From NCBI GenBank assembly GCA_031266015.1, contig JAISBU010000070.1:1-51330 (forward strand): DNA of 51,330 nt, read 5' to 3'. Source of the stretch: Prevotellaceae bacterium (GTDB lineage: Bacteria; Bacteroidota; Bacteroidia; Bacteroidales; UBA932). Under the pieces are notes generated by a model. The model searched no databases. It was not told where the DNA came from and saw nothing but the letters and a program-made list of their open reading frames with translations. Shown in pieces: positions 1 to 8,592 of this stretch. Position 1 is the first letter of the stretch. The number at the start of each line of letters is the position of its first letter. A program made the position numbers and the translations under genes.

Positions 1-33
1 TCTGGCTCCCAAAAATCATTTAGGTGTGTTTTT

Positions 34-61
34 GGGGGGGGCGGCCCCCCCCCCCCCCCCC
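34..61. repeat. G8-C-GG-C17 homopolymer block
   Basis: Eight G, then C, GG and seventeen C form a near-palindromic homopolymer block close to the window edge. No reading frame uses it. Such a run is either a slippage-prone tract or a sequencing or assembly artefact; the sequence alone cannot decide. Confidence 0.7.
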
Positions 62-97
62 AAACAACACAACTCCCTGTTATTGAGACCTTTTTCC

Positions 98-206
98 GTC
101 ATTTCGAGCGCAACAAGGAACGAGTGAAGTCGAGAAATCTAATAGCAAAAGACATTGCGCTTCAATTGTCATGCTGAGTGAAGCGAAGCATGGGGCGAGA
201 AAAAAG
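98..206. repeat. Dispersed REP-like intergenic repeats
   Basis: This stretch carries a GTCATTTCGAGCG-type element followed by a GTCATGCTGAGTGAAGCGAAG-like element. Related words (GTCAnnCTGAGCTTGTCGAA) recur between genes at about 39761, 41324, 43768 and, inverted, 45042. They look like short dispersed intergenic repeats and not genes. Nothing else is seen between positions 62 and 235. Confidence 0.45.
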
Positions 207-235
207 TTCACAAACAACGTTATTGCTGTAAAAGC

Positions 236-661
236 TTAAAAATCCACCAATGTCGGATGGATCTTTTTGTCGTCCGGGACAGGTGTGCAAATAGTAACGC
301 CCTCTATGGAGCGAATGGACGCACAGCTATTCCTCAACGTATCGTCGTCCAAAGATTCCGATATTTTGAGCAGGTAGTCAATATTAGGAAAGGAATTTAT
401 GAGCGTTTGCCCATTAAATTTATTTGTAAAAAGCGTCAGCGCGTAATCATCAAATTCACTTGATGACATAAACACCGGGAATTGCTCTTTTTCTCCGTCA
501 ACCTCCTTGCCCTGCAATTCGGTAACATTCTCAAAATCGACATGTAGCGTCTTATTGAGTAGCCACGCCATACGTTGCGGCAGCTCGCAGGAGGATATGG
601 CAACCAACGAAAACCGGTTATCTTCCTCAAACTCCAGCTTGAATTTTGTAATTTTTGCCAA
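236..661 (-). CDS. IPExxxVDY family protein
   Basis: This 141-residue protein resembles the IPExxxVDY family, small conserved Bacteroidota proteins of unknown role. The signs are an N-terminal strand region, the words WLLNK (about residues 33-37) and FPNIDYLLKI (about 91-100), which matches the family motif I/F-P-x-x-D-Y, and an acidic C-terminal half. The start is a TTG preceded in frame by TAA-GCA, so no longer start exists. It is transcribed on the same strand as the acyltransferase pair but lies 140 bases downstream of it, so co-transcription is possible but not shown. No signal peptide or membrane segment is visible. The family call is moderately secure; the function is unknown. Confidence 0.7.
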   Translation of the reverse strand: MAKITKFKLEFEEDNRFSLVAISSCELPQRMAWLLNKTLHVDFENVTELQGKEVDGEKEQFPVFMSSSEFDDYALTLFTNKFNGQTLINSFPNIDYLLKISESLDDDTLRNSCASIRSIEGVTICTPVPDDKKIHPTLVDF

Positions 662-801
662 TGCTTAATTTTCGGTAGCGCTGTAAAGAGTGCGTTGTTA
701 TAAATGTTTGATAATCAGAGAGTAAGATGTATTTGTAGAAAATCAAAGAAAAAACTTTACCGCCCCTTTTTGTATCGGGCTTTTTGCAAGTAGCTTAAGC
801 G

Positions 802-1755
802 CTATTCGTGCCTGCGTCGTTTATGAAGTATATTTTGTAACGTCTTTTTGCGAGGTGGATTTATGTGCCTGTCAACCTTTTCAGGATAAATATCCGCAAT
901 GGTAAGCAGAATACCCGTTTCCTCTACCGCGCCAAATTCGTGATTTATAGCGCATCCAAAGGTTTTCATGGTTGGCGAAAGGTTCATGTATGAGTTAATT
1001 AGCGGGGGAATAGTTTCTCCTAGCGCACGCACCTCTCGTGACAAAATTTTATAGTCAGCATTGTAGTTTTCACCCGAAAATACTTCCTGCATCTTCTTCT
1101 CATCCATCTTTAAATCAAGAGGCTCTATGGGACGAACCAGCTCCTCTTTATCCGGAAAATACTTTTGCAAAAAGTGGTGCAACATGTTGCGAGCCTCCAC
1201 ATTGTAAGAGGTGTACATGGTTACCTTACCAAAGAGATATTTTACATCGGGATACTTGGCAACCAAGCCGCCCAGGCCATCCCAAAGGTTGTCCAGCGCG
1301 AAAATACCCTTAACGCTACGTCGTGAACTCTGGTAGTCGGGCTGCACAAAGGAGCGTCCGAGCTCAATAGTCCACGGCATGTAATCCAAGGTAAACTTAT
1401 CGGAGAACTTGAAAAGCTCTGAGGTGGCGAGATGACGAGCGGAGCATTCGTTTGCCACAATGTAGCGGTAACCGCCCAGAATCTCCTTGCCACGAGGATC
1501 CCAAACAATGATCTGCTTATAGCAATTTAGCCCTTTATCAAACTCATCTACATCAATGGATTTTCCGGTTCCACCACCGGCAAACCTAAAGCTGATTTCA
1601 CGCAAACGCCCAATCTCCAACATTACGTTGGGAGAGTCGCCGTCCGTTATCACGTATATCTCATTGTCGCCTTTGTTGGTACGCTTAAGAAACTTACTTT
1701 TGGTAAGCTCCATTTGCAGCAAGCACTTGTTTATTGGTGCAATAATCGGTTCCAT
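802..1755 (-). CDS. glsB: GlsB-like N-acyltransferase (OlsB/GNAT family)
   Basis: The likely product is the N-acyltransferase that attaches a 3-hydroxy fatty acid to glycine (or ornithine), the first step of amino-acid-containing membrane lipids in Bacteroides. The first 200 residues read as an OlsB/hemolysin-type GNAT fold: IGRLREISFR, then DEFDKG followed by QIIVWD and an ILGGYRYI segment, and later a WTIELGRSFV strand. The C-terminal third (about 210-317) is lineage-specific and ends in a basic tail. It lies just downstream of the PlsC-type gene on the same strand, 81 bases apart. In Bacteroides thetaiotaomicron the adjacent glsB and glsA make glycine lipids, and the same pairing here supports the call. 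The acyl acceptor (glycine or ornithine) cannot be read from sequence. Confidence 0.75.
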   Translation of the reverse strand: MEPIIAPINKCLLQMELTKSKFLKRTNKGDNEIYVITDGDSPNVMLEIGRLREISFRFAGGGTGKSIDVDEFDKGLNCYKQIIVWDPRGKEILGGYRYIVANECSARHLATSELFKFSDKFTLDYMPWTIELGRSFVQPDYQSSRRSVKGIFALDNLWDGLGGLVAKYPDVKYLFGKVTMYTSYNVEARNMLHHFLQKYFPDKEELVRPIEPLDLKMDEKKMQEVFSGENYNADYKILSREVRALGETIPPLINSYMNLSPTMKTFGCAINHEFGAVEETGILLTIADIYPEKVDRHINPPRKKTLQNILHKRRRHE

Positions 1756-1802
1756 AATAATAGCTTACGAGGTTACAAGTTTATAAGTTTTCGGAAGTCT
1801 GA

Positions 1803-1836
1803 GAAGATTAAGAAGTTCGCAACCTTCTTAATCTTC
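1803..1836. repeat. Perfect inverted repeat between glsA and glsB
   Basis: Thirteen-base perfect arms (1803-1815 and 1824-1836) enclose an eight-base loop, immediately after the glsA stop codon on the minus strand. No U-run follows on the minus strand, so this may be an RNA stability or processing hairpin within the glsA-glsB transcript and not a full terminator. Confidence 0.5.
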
Positions 1837-2673
1837 CTAATCTTCTTTTTTCCTTTCCTTCAGTTCATACACTTTCCGGCGCACAAAGGTGAGCATCTCT
1901 TCGTCATTTTTTCTATCGGCAAATAAATCATACGAAATGGGCTTACCCAAATAAACATGAAAATGCGCTCCACGCTGCCTGAACAGCTCATCCGGAAGAA
2001 ACAGCATTTCTATATTCGGTAAATGAAAAAACCTTCTGAAAGAGGAAAGATTGTGGAAAAAGTTAGAGTTACGCCCATCAAAATATACGGGAATAACGTC
2101 GCGCTTATACTCCCGTGCTACCTGGAGTACCTTCTTTTTCCACGGCAAATCGGTAACTACCCCTTTTATCCGCCGAGAGCACAATCCCGCCGGAAAAAAT
2201 AGCAAGTGCCCCTTTCCCTCACCTTCCTTACGAAGCAATCTGGCATATTCGGGACTTTGCTTACCGTGCTTATTTACAGGAACAAAAAGCGGAGCAAGCG
2301 GCTGAATGTACATCAAAATATCGTTGACCACAGCCTTTACGCTCCCGAATTGCTTCTGCAGCGCGCTCAGCATCACAATGCCATCAAAGCCGCCCAGCGG
2401 ATGGTTGGAGGCAAAAATGAAACGTCCGTCAGCAGGAATATTTTCAACACCATGCAGCGTGAACGTTACACCCAAGTGCTGCAGCACCTTATCAATGAAC
2501 TCCACGCCCTCGCATTCACCGTACGATTCAATGATAAAGTTAACCTCCTCCTCATGCACAATACGCTGAAGCTTGCGCACGATAAACCCCGGCAACCAGC
2601 GGTTTACCTTAGGTGCACGGGTAGCAAGCAAGTTTGCCACATCTACTTTTTCAATTTTATTGTTGGTTGACAA
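1837..2673 (-). CDS. glsA: GlsA-like O-acyltransferase (PlsC family)
   Basis: This 278-residue acyltransferase belongs to the 1-acylglycerol-3-phosphate acyltransferase (PlsC)/hemolysin family. The catalytic block is SNHPLGGFDG, with H91 and D97 (an HX5D variant of HX4D), followed by the acceptor-site block LLFFPAG about 70 residues later. Paired with the downstream GNAT gene, it most likely adds the second (O-linked) acyl chain to lyso-glycine lipid, the GlsA role known in Bacteroides; an ordinary phosphatidate-synthesising PlsC is the alternative. The pair would act at the inner face of the cytoplasmic membrane. The ATG start is followed by a basic, amphipathic stretch without a clear transmembrane helix. 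It diverges from mraZ across a 403-base spacer. Confidence 0.75.
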   Translation of the reverse strand: MSTNNKIEKVDVANLLATRAPKVNRWLPGFIVRKLQRIVHEEEVNFIIESYGECEGVEFIDKVLQHLGVTFTLHGVENIPADGRFIFASNHPLGGFDGIVMLSALQKQFGSVKAVVNDILMYIQPLAPLFVPVNKHGKQSPEYARLLRKEGEGKGHLLFFPAGLCSRRIKGVVTDLPWKKKVLQVAREYKRDVIPVYFDGRNSNFFHNLSSFRRFFHLPNIEMLFLPDELFRQRGAHFHVYLGKPISYDLFADRKNDEEMLTFVRRKVYELKERKKED

Positions 2674-3002
2674 CCTTACAATTTTGAATTATACGTTATG
2701 CAGTCCATACACGCAAATCGCACTCGCCCCCATAAATCGACCTTGCAAATAAACGACGAATCCCAAAGCACAACAAACGCTCATCACCGATTAACGTTCA
2801 AAGTTAACTCTTTTTGCCACTACCTCCGCATTATTTTTCAAAAATTACTCATATACAAGTAGTTAAATTAAAACTACTTGTATTGTTCATAACCACGTTG
2901 AAATCATGTAGATAGCTGTAAATGCAACATCATTAACTATTTAATAATCAAATGGTTATCTTTAATGATATTGTTAATTGCTAATTGTTGATAAATAATT
3001 AG

Positions 3003-3037
3003 TGGGAAAAAGTGGGTAAAAATGGCGAAAAGTGGGA
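3003..3037 (+). promoter_or_regulatory. MraZ operator: four boxes at 10-bp steps
   Basis: Four TGGGn-type boxes start at 3003, 3013, 3023 and 3033: TGGGA, TGGGT, TGGCG, TGGGA. They are exactly ten bases apart with A-rich five-base spacers. This is the repeat architecture to which MraZ binds upstream of its own operon in other bacteria. The third box deviates at its last G. They lie just upstream of the -7 element, so bound MraZ would cover the RNA polymerase site. Confidence 0.85.
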
Positions 3038-3046
3038 TTAATTATG

Positions 3047-3054
3047 TAATTTTG
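3047..3054 (+). promoter_or_regulatory. dcw operon promoter, -7 element
   Basis: TAATTTTG matches the Bacteroidota -7 consensus TAnnTTTG and sits 22 bases before the mraZ ATG. No clean TTTG is seen at -33 because that position falls within the MraZ boxes, which fits a repressor-controlled promoter. Confidence 0.6.
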
Positions 3055-3076
3055 CATTGTTTAAGACACGAGAAAA

Positions 3077-3538
3077 ATGGCCGCGTTTACAGGCGAATAT
3101 TCATGCAAGCTAGACGACAAGGGCCGGGTTCCATTTCCCGCTGCTTTTCGTGCTACCGCAACCGGTAGCGACGGGCAGGCACGCCTGGTGGCAAAAAAGG
3201 ACGTGTTTGACAAGTGCCTCACGCTAATGACCGAGGCGGAGTGGGAGAAGCAGATGGCTTTCATTGACAGCCGTTTAAATCCGTACAACAAAGAGCACCA
3301 GGCGCTACGTCGTGAATTGTTTCGCAACATGGCTGCGCTGGAACCGGACGCTGCGGGACGTATTCTACTTTCTAAGCGGCTGATGGATTTGGCAGGCATT
3401 AGCAAAGAGGTAGTTTTTGCCGGGCAAGGCGATAAGATTGAGCTGTGGGCAAAGGCCGACTACGAGTCTTGCGGCATAGCAGCGGCAGATACCGCGGCCC
3501 TTGCCGAAAGACTACTGGGCAGCACCCCTCGCAGCTGA
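3077..3538 (+). CDS. mraZ: MraZ, dcw operon transcriptional regulator
   Basis: MraZ binds DNA as a ring oligomer and represses its own division/cell-wall operon. The 153-residue protein has two SpoVT/AbrB-like halves, each with the family DxxxR signature: DDKGR at about residues 13-17 and DAAGR at about 95-99. Length is normal for the family. The ATG at 3077 is preceded by no Shine-Dalgarno site, as usual in this phylum. It is first in the operon, 87 bases before rsmH, and its target boxes are visible 40-75 bases upstream of the start, supporting autoregulation. Confidence 0.95.
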   Translation: MAAFTGEYSCKLDDKGRVPFPAAFRATATGSDGQARLVAKKDVFDKCLTLMTEAEWEKQMAFIDSRLNPYNKEHQALRRELFRNMAALEPDAAGRILLSKRLMDLAGISKEVVFAGQGDKIELWAKADYESCGIAAADTAALAERLLGSTPRS

Positions 3539-3625
3539 CCTTTTATCTGCACTCCATTGGCTATGTTAGTCAATAACAATTTGATATATAGATAGTTATC
3601 AAATGAATTAACCGTAAGCAAATCA

Positions 3626-4528
3626 ATGTACCACGTACCCGTACTGCTTAATGAAACCGTTGACGGACTCAACATACAGCCCAACGGAACATACGTGGAC
3701 ATTACGTTTGGCGGAGGCGGACACGCTCGTGAGGTGCTGAAAAGGTTAGCTAAAAAAGGTCGTCTGATTGCCTTTGATCAAGATCCGGATGCGGTGCAAA
3801 ATGCAGCTGCTATTGGCGATAAGCGGCTCACGCTGGTGCAAGGCAGCTTTCGTTTTTTGAGAAGCTACTTGCGCTACCACAATGCCGCACAGGTAGATGG
3901 AATACTGGGAGATTTGGGCGTATCGTGGCATCAGTTTGATACAGCGGATAGGGGATTTTCCTTCAGGTTTGACGCAAATTTGGACATGAGAATGAACAAC
4001 CGTGGGGGCTTAACTGCAGCAAACATACTGAATACGTACAGCATAGAGCAGCTGACAAAAATATTCAGACTTTACGGAGAGCTGGACAACGCCTACAAGC
4101 TGGCTCAAATGGTAGAGAAAGTGCGTACAAACACGCCGCTTGAAAATATTGCGCAGCTGACAGAAAGCATACGAGCGGCGCTACCAAAATTTGATGAGCA
4201 TAAGTACCTGGCAAAGGTTTTTCAGGCTTTACGCATAGAGGTGAATCAGGAAATGGTAGCGCTGGAGCAAATGCTGCTACAAACAGAGAAGGTGGTGAAA
4301 ACGGGCGGTAGACTTTCCGTCATCACTTACCACTCGCTGGAAGACAGAATGGTAAAAAACTACATCAAATGCGGCAATGTGGAAGGTGCAGTAAAAAAAG
4401 ACCTTTTCGGAAAATTCAGCGCCCCATTTGAGGCTGTAACAAAGAAAATAATTCTCCCACAGGAGATCGAAATACAAAACAACACCCGGGCACGCAGCGC
4501 AAAACTTCGTGTAGCAGAACGAATATAA
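3626..4528 (+). CDS. rsmH: 16S rRNA (cytosine(1402)-N4)-methyltransferase RsmH
   Basis: RsmH (MraW) methylates N4 of C1402 in 16S rRNA using S-adenosylmethionine. The SAM-binding glycine loop TFGGGGHA is at residues 27-34, followed by AFDQDPDA, the GDLGVSWHQFD segment and a C-terminal YHSLEDRMVK motif. The 300-residue length is typical. It is the second dcw gene, and the next gene starts four bases after its stop, indicating tight translational linkage. Confidence 0.96.
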   Translation: MYHVPVLLNETVDGLNIQPNGTYVDITFGGGGHAREVLKRLAKKGRLIAFDQDPDAVQNAAAIGDKRLTLVQGSFRFLRSYLRYHNAAQVDGILGDLGVSWHQFDTADRGFSFRFDANLDMRMNNRGGLTAANILNTYSIEQLTKIFRLYGELDNAYKLAQMVEKVRTNTPLENIAQLTESIRAALPKFDEHKYLAKVFQALRIEVNQEMVALEQMLLQTEKVVKTGGRLSVITYHSLEDRMVKNYIKCGNVEGAVKKDLFGKFSAPFEAVTKKIILPQEIEIQNNTRARSAKLRVAERI

Positions 4529-4532
4529 AGTC

Positions 4533-4934
4533 ATGTGGAAATTTTTAAAAAAGAAAGAGCCCGTGGAGTTTGAGGACGTTCGTGAGGTGGGCAAAAAAAC
4601 AAAAAAGATAAAGCTCAGCATCACCGACGTATTTACCGGAAATGCTCAGCTGCGCGAGTTCCTGTTACAACACATCGGCTATGTTATTTTTTTAGCAGCG
4701 CTCACCTTCTTGTACATACACAACCGGTACGCCATAGAGAGTAGCGCTAAACGTTGTCAGGAGCTGAAAAAAGAAGTGAAAAATTTAAAGGCAGAGGCCA
4801 CTACCACAGGAGCCGAACTCATGTACTTGAGCAGCCAAACCAGCGTAAAGGCAGAAGTAGAAAGACGCCACTTGAATTTAGTAGAATCAATCACGCCACC
4901 TGTGCTTTTAAAAAGAAGCAAGGATTTAGAATAA
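4533..4934 (+). CDS. ftsL: FtsL-like divisome protein
   Basis: This small bitopic protein occupies the ftsL position between rsmH and the class B PBP. The 133 residues comprise a charged cytoplasmic N-terminus of about 45 residues, one transmembrane helix at about 46-63 (IGYVIFLAALTFLYI), then a periplasmic heptad-rich stretch (about 70-105) likely to form a coiled coil. That is the FtsL/DivIC layout: a structural partner of FtsQ that helps activate FtsW-FtsI. Sequence similarity to proteobacterial FtsL is low, so the call rests on topology and synteny. The ATG is four bases after the rsmH stop. Confidence 0.8.
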   Translation: MWKFLKKKEPVEFEDVREVGKKTKKIKLSITDVFTGNAQLREFLLQHIGYVIFLAALTFLYIHNRYAIESSAKRCQELKKEVKNLKAEATTTGAELMYLSSQTSVKAEVERRHLNLVESITPPVLLKRSKDLE

Positions 4935-4949
4935 AACGCCAACAAAACC

Positions 4950-7067
4950 ATGTCCGTTAAGCTAAGCATAACACGCAGGTTCGCCGTCATTTATCTGATG
5001 CTGGCGTTGGTTGGCATTTGCGTTATGCTGCAAATGGTGCGCATTGTGCTGCAGGAAAAGCGAAGCGGTCAGGGATTAGACGAAAAACTTTCGGTAAAAG
5101 TAATGCCCATACAAGCCAACCGGGGCAACATTCTGGCGCACGATGGGCGCCTGCTGGCAACCTCCATTTACAAGTACAGATTGTACAACGACTTTGGCGC
5201 GCGCGGCATGAGCGATAAGTCGTTTAACGACAATGTTGACTCATTGGCGCTTGGACTGGCACACATTCTACGTGAGAAGTCTGCGCAAGAGTATGCCAAA
5301 GATTTAAAGCTGGCGCGCGCGAAAGGGTTGCGCTATCGCCCGCTTGTAGACAAAGATGTTGACTACGTTACGCTATCTGCACTCAAAAAATTACCCATAC
5401 TGCGCAACAGTCCAAACAAAGGTGGGCTTATTATTGAGGAAAAAATCAAGCGCATTCATCCTCAAGAAAATTTGGCCAGCTACACCGTCGGATGGGTTAA
5501 TCAGGTCAATCAGGGTGTGGGTATTGAGTATTCCTACAACAACGAGCTGGGAGGCAAACCCGGCAAAGAAATAATGCAACGCGCCGGCGGTCGTAATACT
5601 TGGATTCCGGTAAGCTCAACTCCGGCGGTAGAGCCGCTTGACGGCTGCGATGTGGTGAGCACGCTGGATATTGATTTGCAGGAAATGACCGAGACCATCA
5701 TCATAAATAAGCTGCTAAAATCTCCCGATTTGGAATGGGGAACCGCCGTAGTTATGGATGTTCCCACAGGAGAAATACGAGCTATTGCCAACAAAAAGAA
5801 AATACGGGAAACCAGCGCTATTGTTGAGGATGAGAACTATGCACTACGCTATCGCAAAGACCCGGGATCAACCTTTAAGCTGGCCTCATTCATGGTGATG
5901 ATCGAAAAAGAGTTGCGCCTGGATGATACTGTTAACACTCTGAATGGCAGTATTATACGATACGGAAAGAAGTTTGAAGACGAGGGCAAAACAGGTGGGC
6001 TGTTAAAGGTAAAGCAAGCATTTGAAAGATCATCAAACGTAGGAACCATTATGCTTTCAGAAAGCATTTACAAGAATAGGAATAACCACAAAGACTTTGC
6101 ACAGCGAATTGAAGCGCTGAAGCTTAAAGACCTTGTAAACTTTGATGTGCTACCACAGCAAAACATTACGCCGCTTATCAAATCCGCAGATCAGTACTCC
6201 GGGTTGACACTTTCCATGATGTCCATTGGGTACGAGTTGGAAATAACACCGCTACAAACGCTTGCGCTTTACAACGCAGTGGCCAACAATGGTGTAATGG
6301 TACACCCGAAGTTTATAAAGGAGCTGAATCGACAAGGTAGAACAATAAAAAACTTCCCAATACAGATTGTAAACCCTTCGGTTTGCTCCAAAGAAACGCT
6401 GGATAAGTTGCACGAAATGCTGGTAAGCGTGGTTGAAAATGGCACAGCAAAGACAGCTCGCTGCCAAGAGTTTAAAGTAGCAGGAAAAACAGGAACGGCG
6501 CACATTGCCGAAGGTAGAAAGGGATATACTAACCAGAAGCTATCCTCATTCGCAGGATATTTTCCGGCAGACCATCCAAAGTACAGCTGCATTGTGGCTT
6601 TCAAGACTTTTGAAACCACCAACAAATCATACGGCGGGGCGGTAGCTGCGCCGGTGTTTAAAGCCATTGCGGAAAAAGTGTACGCACGTTCCACCAGCTG
6701 GCAGCGTCCTGTTGTAAAAGTAGATTCATCAGTTGATATCCCATACACAAAAAGCGGTAGCTACCTGGCGCTGAAAAATGCGTTGCAGCTGCTCAATGTA
6801 AAAGTGGAAGACAAGAATAATGCGGCTGAATGGGTAACCACTGAAACAAAGAAAACCATCGTGGAAATTAATCGCAGAGGAGTTACAAAAAATGTGGTTC
6901 CAAATGTGGTAAACATGGCGCTGAAAGACGCCATATACCTGTTAGAAAATGCAGGATTAAAGGTAAAATTCACCGGCAAAGGCACTATAAAAAGTCAGCT
7001 GCCGGCTGCCGGCGCCCTGTATAACAGCGGCGAAACGGTTATGCTTGCGCTAAGCTATAACGAATAA
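4950..7067 (+). CDS. ftsI: Class B penicillin-binding protein with PASTA domain (FtsI/PBP3)
   Basis: This septal peptidoglycan transpeptidase is anchored in the inner membrane and acts in the periplasm with FtsW. The 705 residues run as follows: transmembrane helix at about 10-30; dimerisation domain with the RGNILAHDG motif at about 58-66; transpeptidase domain with the active-site tetrad S307-T-F-K310, an SSN motif near 357, and KTGT near 514; one C-terminal PASTA domain from about 645 (VPNVVNM...LENAGLKV). A single PASTA repeat is usual for Bacteroidota FtsI. It lies 15 bases after ftsL and 10 before murE. A spore-specific SpoVD-like name would fit the domain set but not the lineage. Confidence 0.93.
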   Translation: MSVKLSITRRFAVIYLMLALVGICVMLQMVRIVLQEKRSGQGLDEKLSVKVMPIQANRGNILAHDGRLLATSIYKYRLYNDFGARGMSDKSFNDNVDSLALGLAHILREKSAQEYAKDLKLARAKGLRYRPLVDKDVDYVTLSALKKLPILRNSPNKGGLIIEEKIKRIHPQENLASYTVGWVNQVNQGVGIEYSYNNELGGKPGKEIMQRAGGRNTWIPVSSTPAVEPLDGCDVVSTLDIDLQEMTETIIINKLLKSPDLEWGTAVVMDVPTGEIRAIANKKKIRETSAIVEDENYALRYRKDPGSTFKLASFMVMIEKELRLDDTVNTLNGSIIRYGKKFEDEGKTGGLLKVKQAFERSSNVGTIMLSESIYKNRNNHKDFAQRIEALKLKDLVNFDVLPQQNITPLIKSADQYSGLTLSMMSIGYELEITPLQTLALYNAVANNGVMVHPKFIKELNRQGRTIKNFPIQIVNPSVCSKETLDKLHEMLVSVVENGTAKTARCQEFKVAGKTGTAHIAEGRKGYTNQKLSSFAGYFPADHPKYSCIVAFKTFETTNKSYGGAVAAPVFKAIAEKVYARSTSWQRPVVKVDSSVDIPYTKSGSYLALKNALQLLNVKVEDKNNAAEWVTTETKKTIVEINRRGVTKNVVPNVVNMALKDAIYLLENAGLKVKFTGKGTIKSQLPAAGALYNSGETVMLALSYNE

Positions 7068-7077
7068 AAATTTAGGT

Positions 7078-8538
7078 ATGAATTTCAACACCATCATAGA
7101 GCAAATCAAGCCGGTACAGGTGGCAGGCAGCGCCAACATTGAGGTTACCTCTATTGGAATCAACAGCCGTGACGTGAAGTCCGGCGAATGCTTTATTGCT
7201 TTAAAAGGCACACAGGTTGATGGCCACACCTACATTGCCGATGCCATTGCCAAAGGAGCCGTAGCCGTTATTTGTGAAAACTTGCCAAGCGAGCAAAAAA
7301 ATAACGTTTGCTACGCTGTTGTAGAAAACACAGACGTTGCTGCAGGGTGGGCTGCTTCAGCATTTTACGGCAATCCATCAAGCAAATTGAAGCTGGTAGG
7401 AGTAACCGGAACCAACGGAAAAACAACCACCGCTACCCTGCTTCACGATTTATTCACAGCATTAGGCTATCAAGCAGGACTTATCTCCACTGTAGCATAT
7501 CTGATTGATAAAGAGAGATTTAACTCTACACATACAACGCCTGACGCTGTTACGTTGAATAAGCTTTTGCACGATATGGTAGAAGCAGGTTGCACGCATT
7601 GCTTTATGGAAGTCAGCTCGCACGCTATCGTTCAGAAACGTATAGAGGGCCTGCATTTCGTGGGAGGCATCTTCACCAATATTACGCACGATCACCTTGA
7701 CTACCATAAAACTTTTGAAAAGTACTTAAAAGCCAAAAAGATGTTCTTCGATCAGCTGCCAAAAGAAGCATTTGCGCTTACCAATGGCGATGAGCGCAAC
7801 GGCAAGGTAATGGTACAGAATACCAAAGCAACCATAAAAACATATGCACTAAAAACGCTTGCGGATTTCAAATGCAAAATCGTTGAACAGCACCTTGACG
7901 GAATGCTGCTACAGCTGAATGGAACCGAAATCTGGACAAGCCTTATTGGCGACTTCAACGCATACAACCTAAGCGCCATATACGGCACAGCAATTCTACT
8001 GGGTGCACCAAAAGAAGAGGTTGAGCGTATCATCAGCTCGCTGAAATCCGTATCCGGCAGATTCGAATATGTGAAATCTGCCACAGGAATTACAGCCATT
8101 GTAGACTACGCGCATACTCCCGACGCTCTGCAAAATGTAGTAGACACAATAAATCGCCTTCGAATACCGGGGCAACAGCTGATAACCGTAGTAGGATGCG
8201 GAGGTAATCGTGACAAAACAAAGCGTCCGGTAATGGCAAAAGTGGCTACCGAAAACAGCGACCGGGTTATTCTAACCAGCGACAATCCCCGTAAGGAAAA
8301 AGCCGAGGATATTTTGCAGGATATGTACGAAGGCGTAAGCGCAAGCAACCGTAAAAAAACGCTCACTATTGTGAACCGTCGTGAGGGAATAAAAGCTGCC
8401 ATTAGCTTTGCCGATAGCAAAGACATTATACTGGTAGCGGGAAAAGGACATGAAGATTATCAAATTATCGGCGAAACCAAGCATCATTTTGACGACAAAG
8501 AAACGCTCAAGGAGCTATTCAAGGAGTTAGATAAATAG
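7078..8538 (+). CDS. murE: UDP-MurNAc-tripeptide ligase MurE (meso-DAP adding)
   Basis: MurE adds the third amino acid to UDP-MurNAc-L-Ala-D-Glu in the cytoplasm, with ATP hydrolysis. The ATP loop GTNGKTT spans residues 111-117, and the Mur-ligase middle domain has the expected THDHLDYH segment. The substrate-selecting motif is D402-N-P-R405, which in this family marks meso-diaminopimelate rather than lysine enzymes. The 486-residue length is normal. It sits between the PBP and mraY in the dcw operon, ten bases after the PBP stop. Confidence 0.96.
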   Translation: MNFNTIIEQIKPVQVAGSANIEVTSIGINSRDVKSGECFIALKGTQVDGHTYIADAIAKGAVAVICENLPSEQKNNVCYAVVENTDVAAGWAASAFYGNPSSKLKLVGVTGTNGKTTTATLLHDLFTALGYQAGLISTVAYLIDKERFNSTHTTPDAVTLNKLLHDMVEAGCTHCFMEVSSHAIVQKRIEGLHFVGGIFTNITHDHLDYHKTFEKYLKAKKMFFDQLPKEAFALTNGDERNGKVMVQNTKATIKTYALKTLADFKCKIVEQHLDGMLLQLNGTEIWTSLIGDFNAYNLSAIYGTAILLGAPKEEVERIISSLKSVSGRFEYVKSATGITAIVDYAHTPDALQNVVDTINRLRIPGQQLITVVGCGGNRDKTKRPVMAKVATENSDRVILTSDNPRKEKAEDILQDMYEGVSASNRKKTLTIVNRREGIKAAISFADSKDIILVAGKGHEDYQIIGETKHHFDDKETLKELFKELDK

Positions 8539-8592
8539 TTGATAATTAAAATGTTATGAATCGTAAATTGCTAATTATGAATTGATTTTGCC

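Larger units (their letters stand above)
2674..3076. other. Divergent intergenic region, glsA / mraZ
   Basis: This 403-base spacer separates the divergent glsA-like gene and the dcw operon. It is strongly AT-rich from about 2830 on, with repeated TAATTGCTAATTG-like words. It ends in the MraZ operator and promoter annotated separately. No ORF of note or RNA gene is seen in it. Confidence 0.7.
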
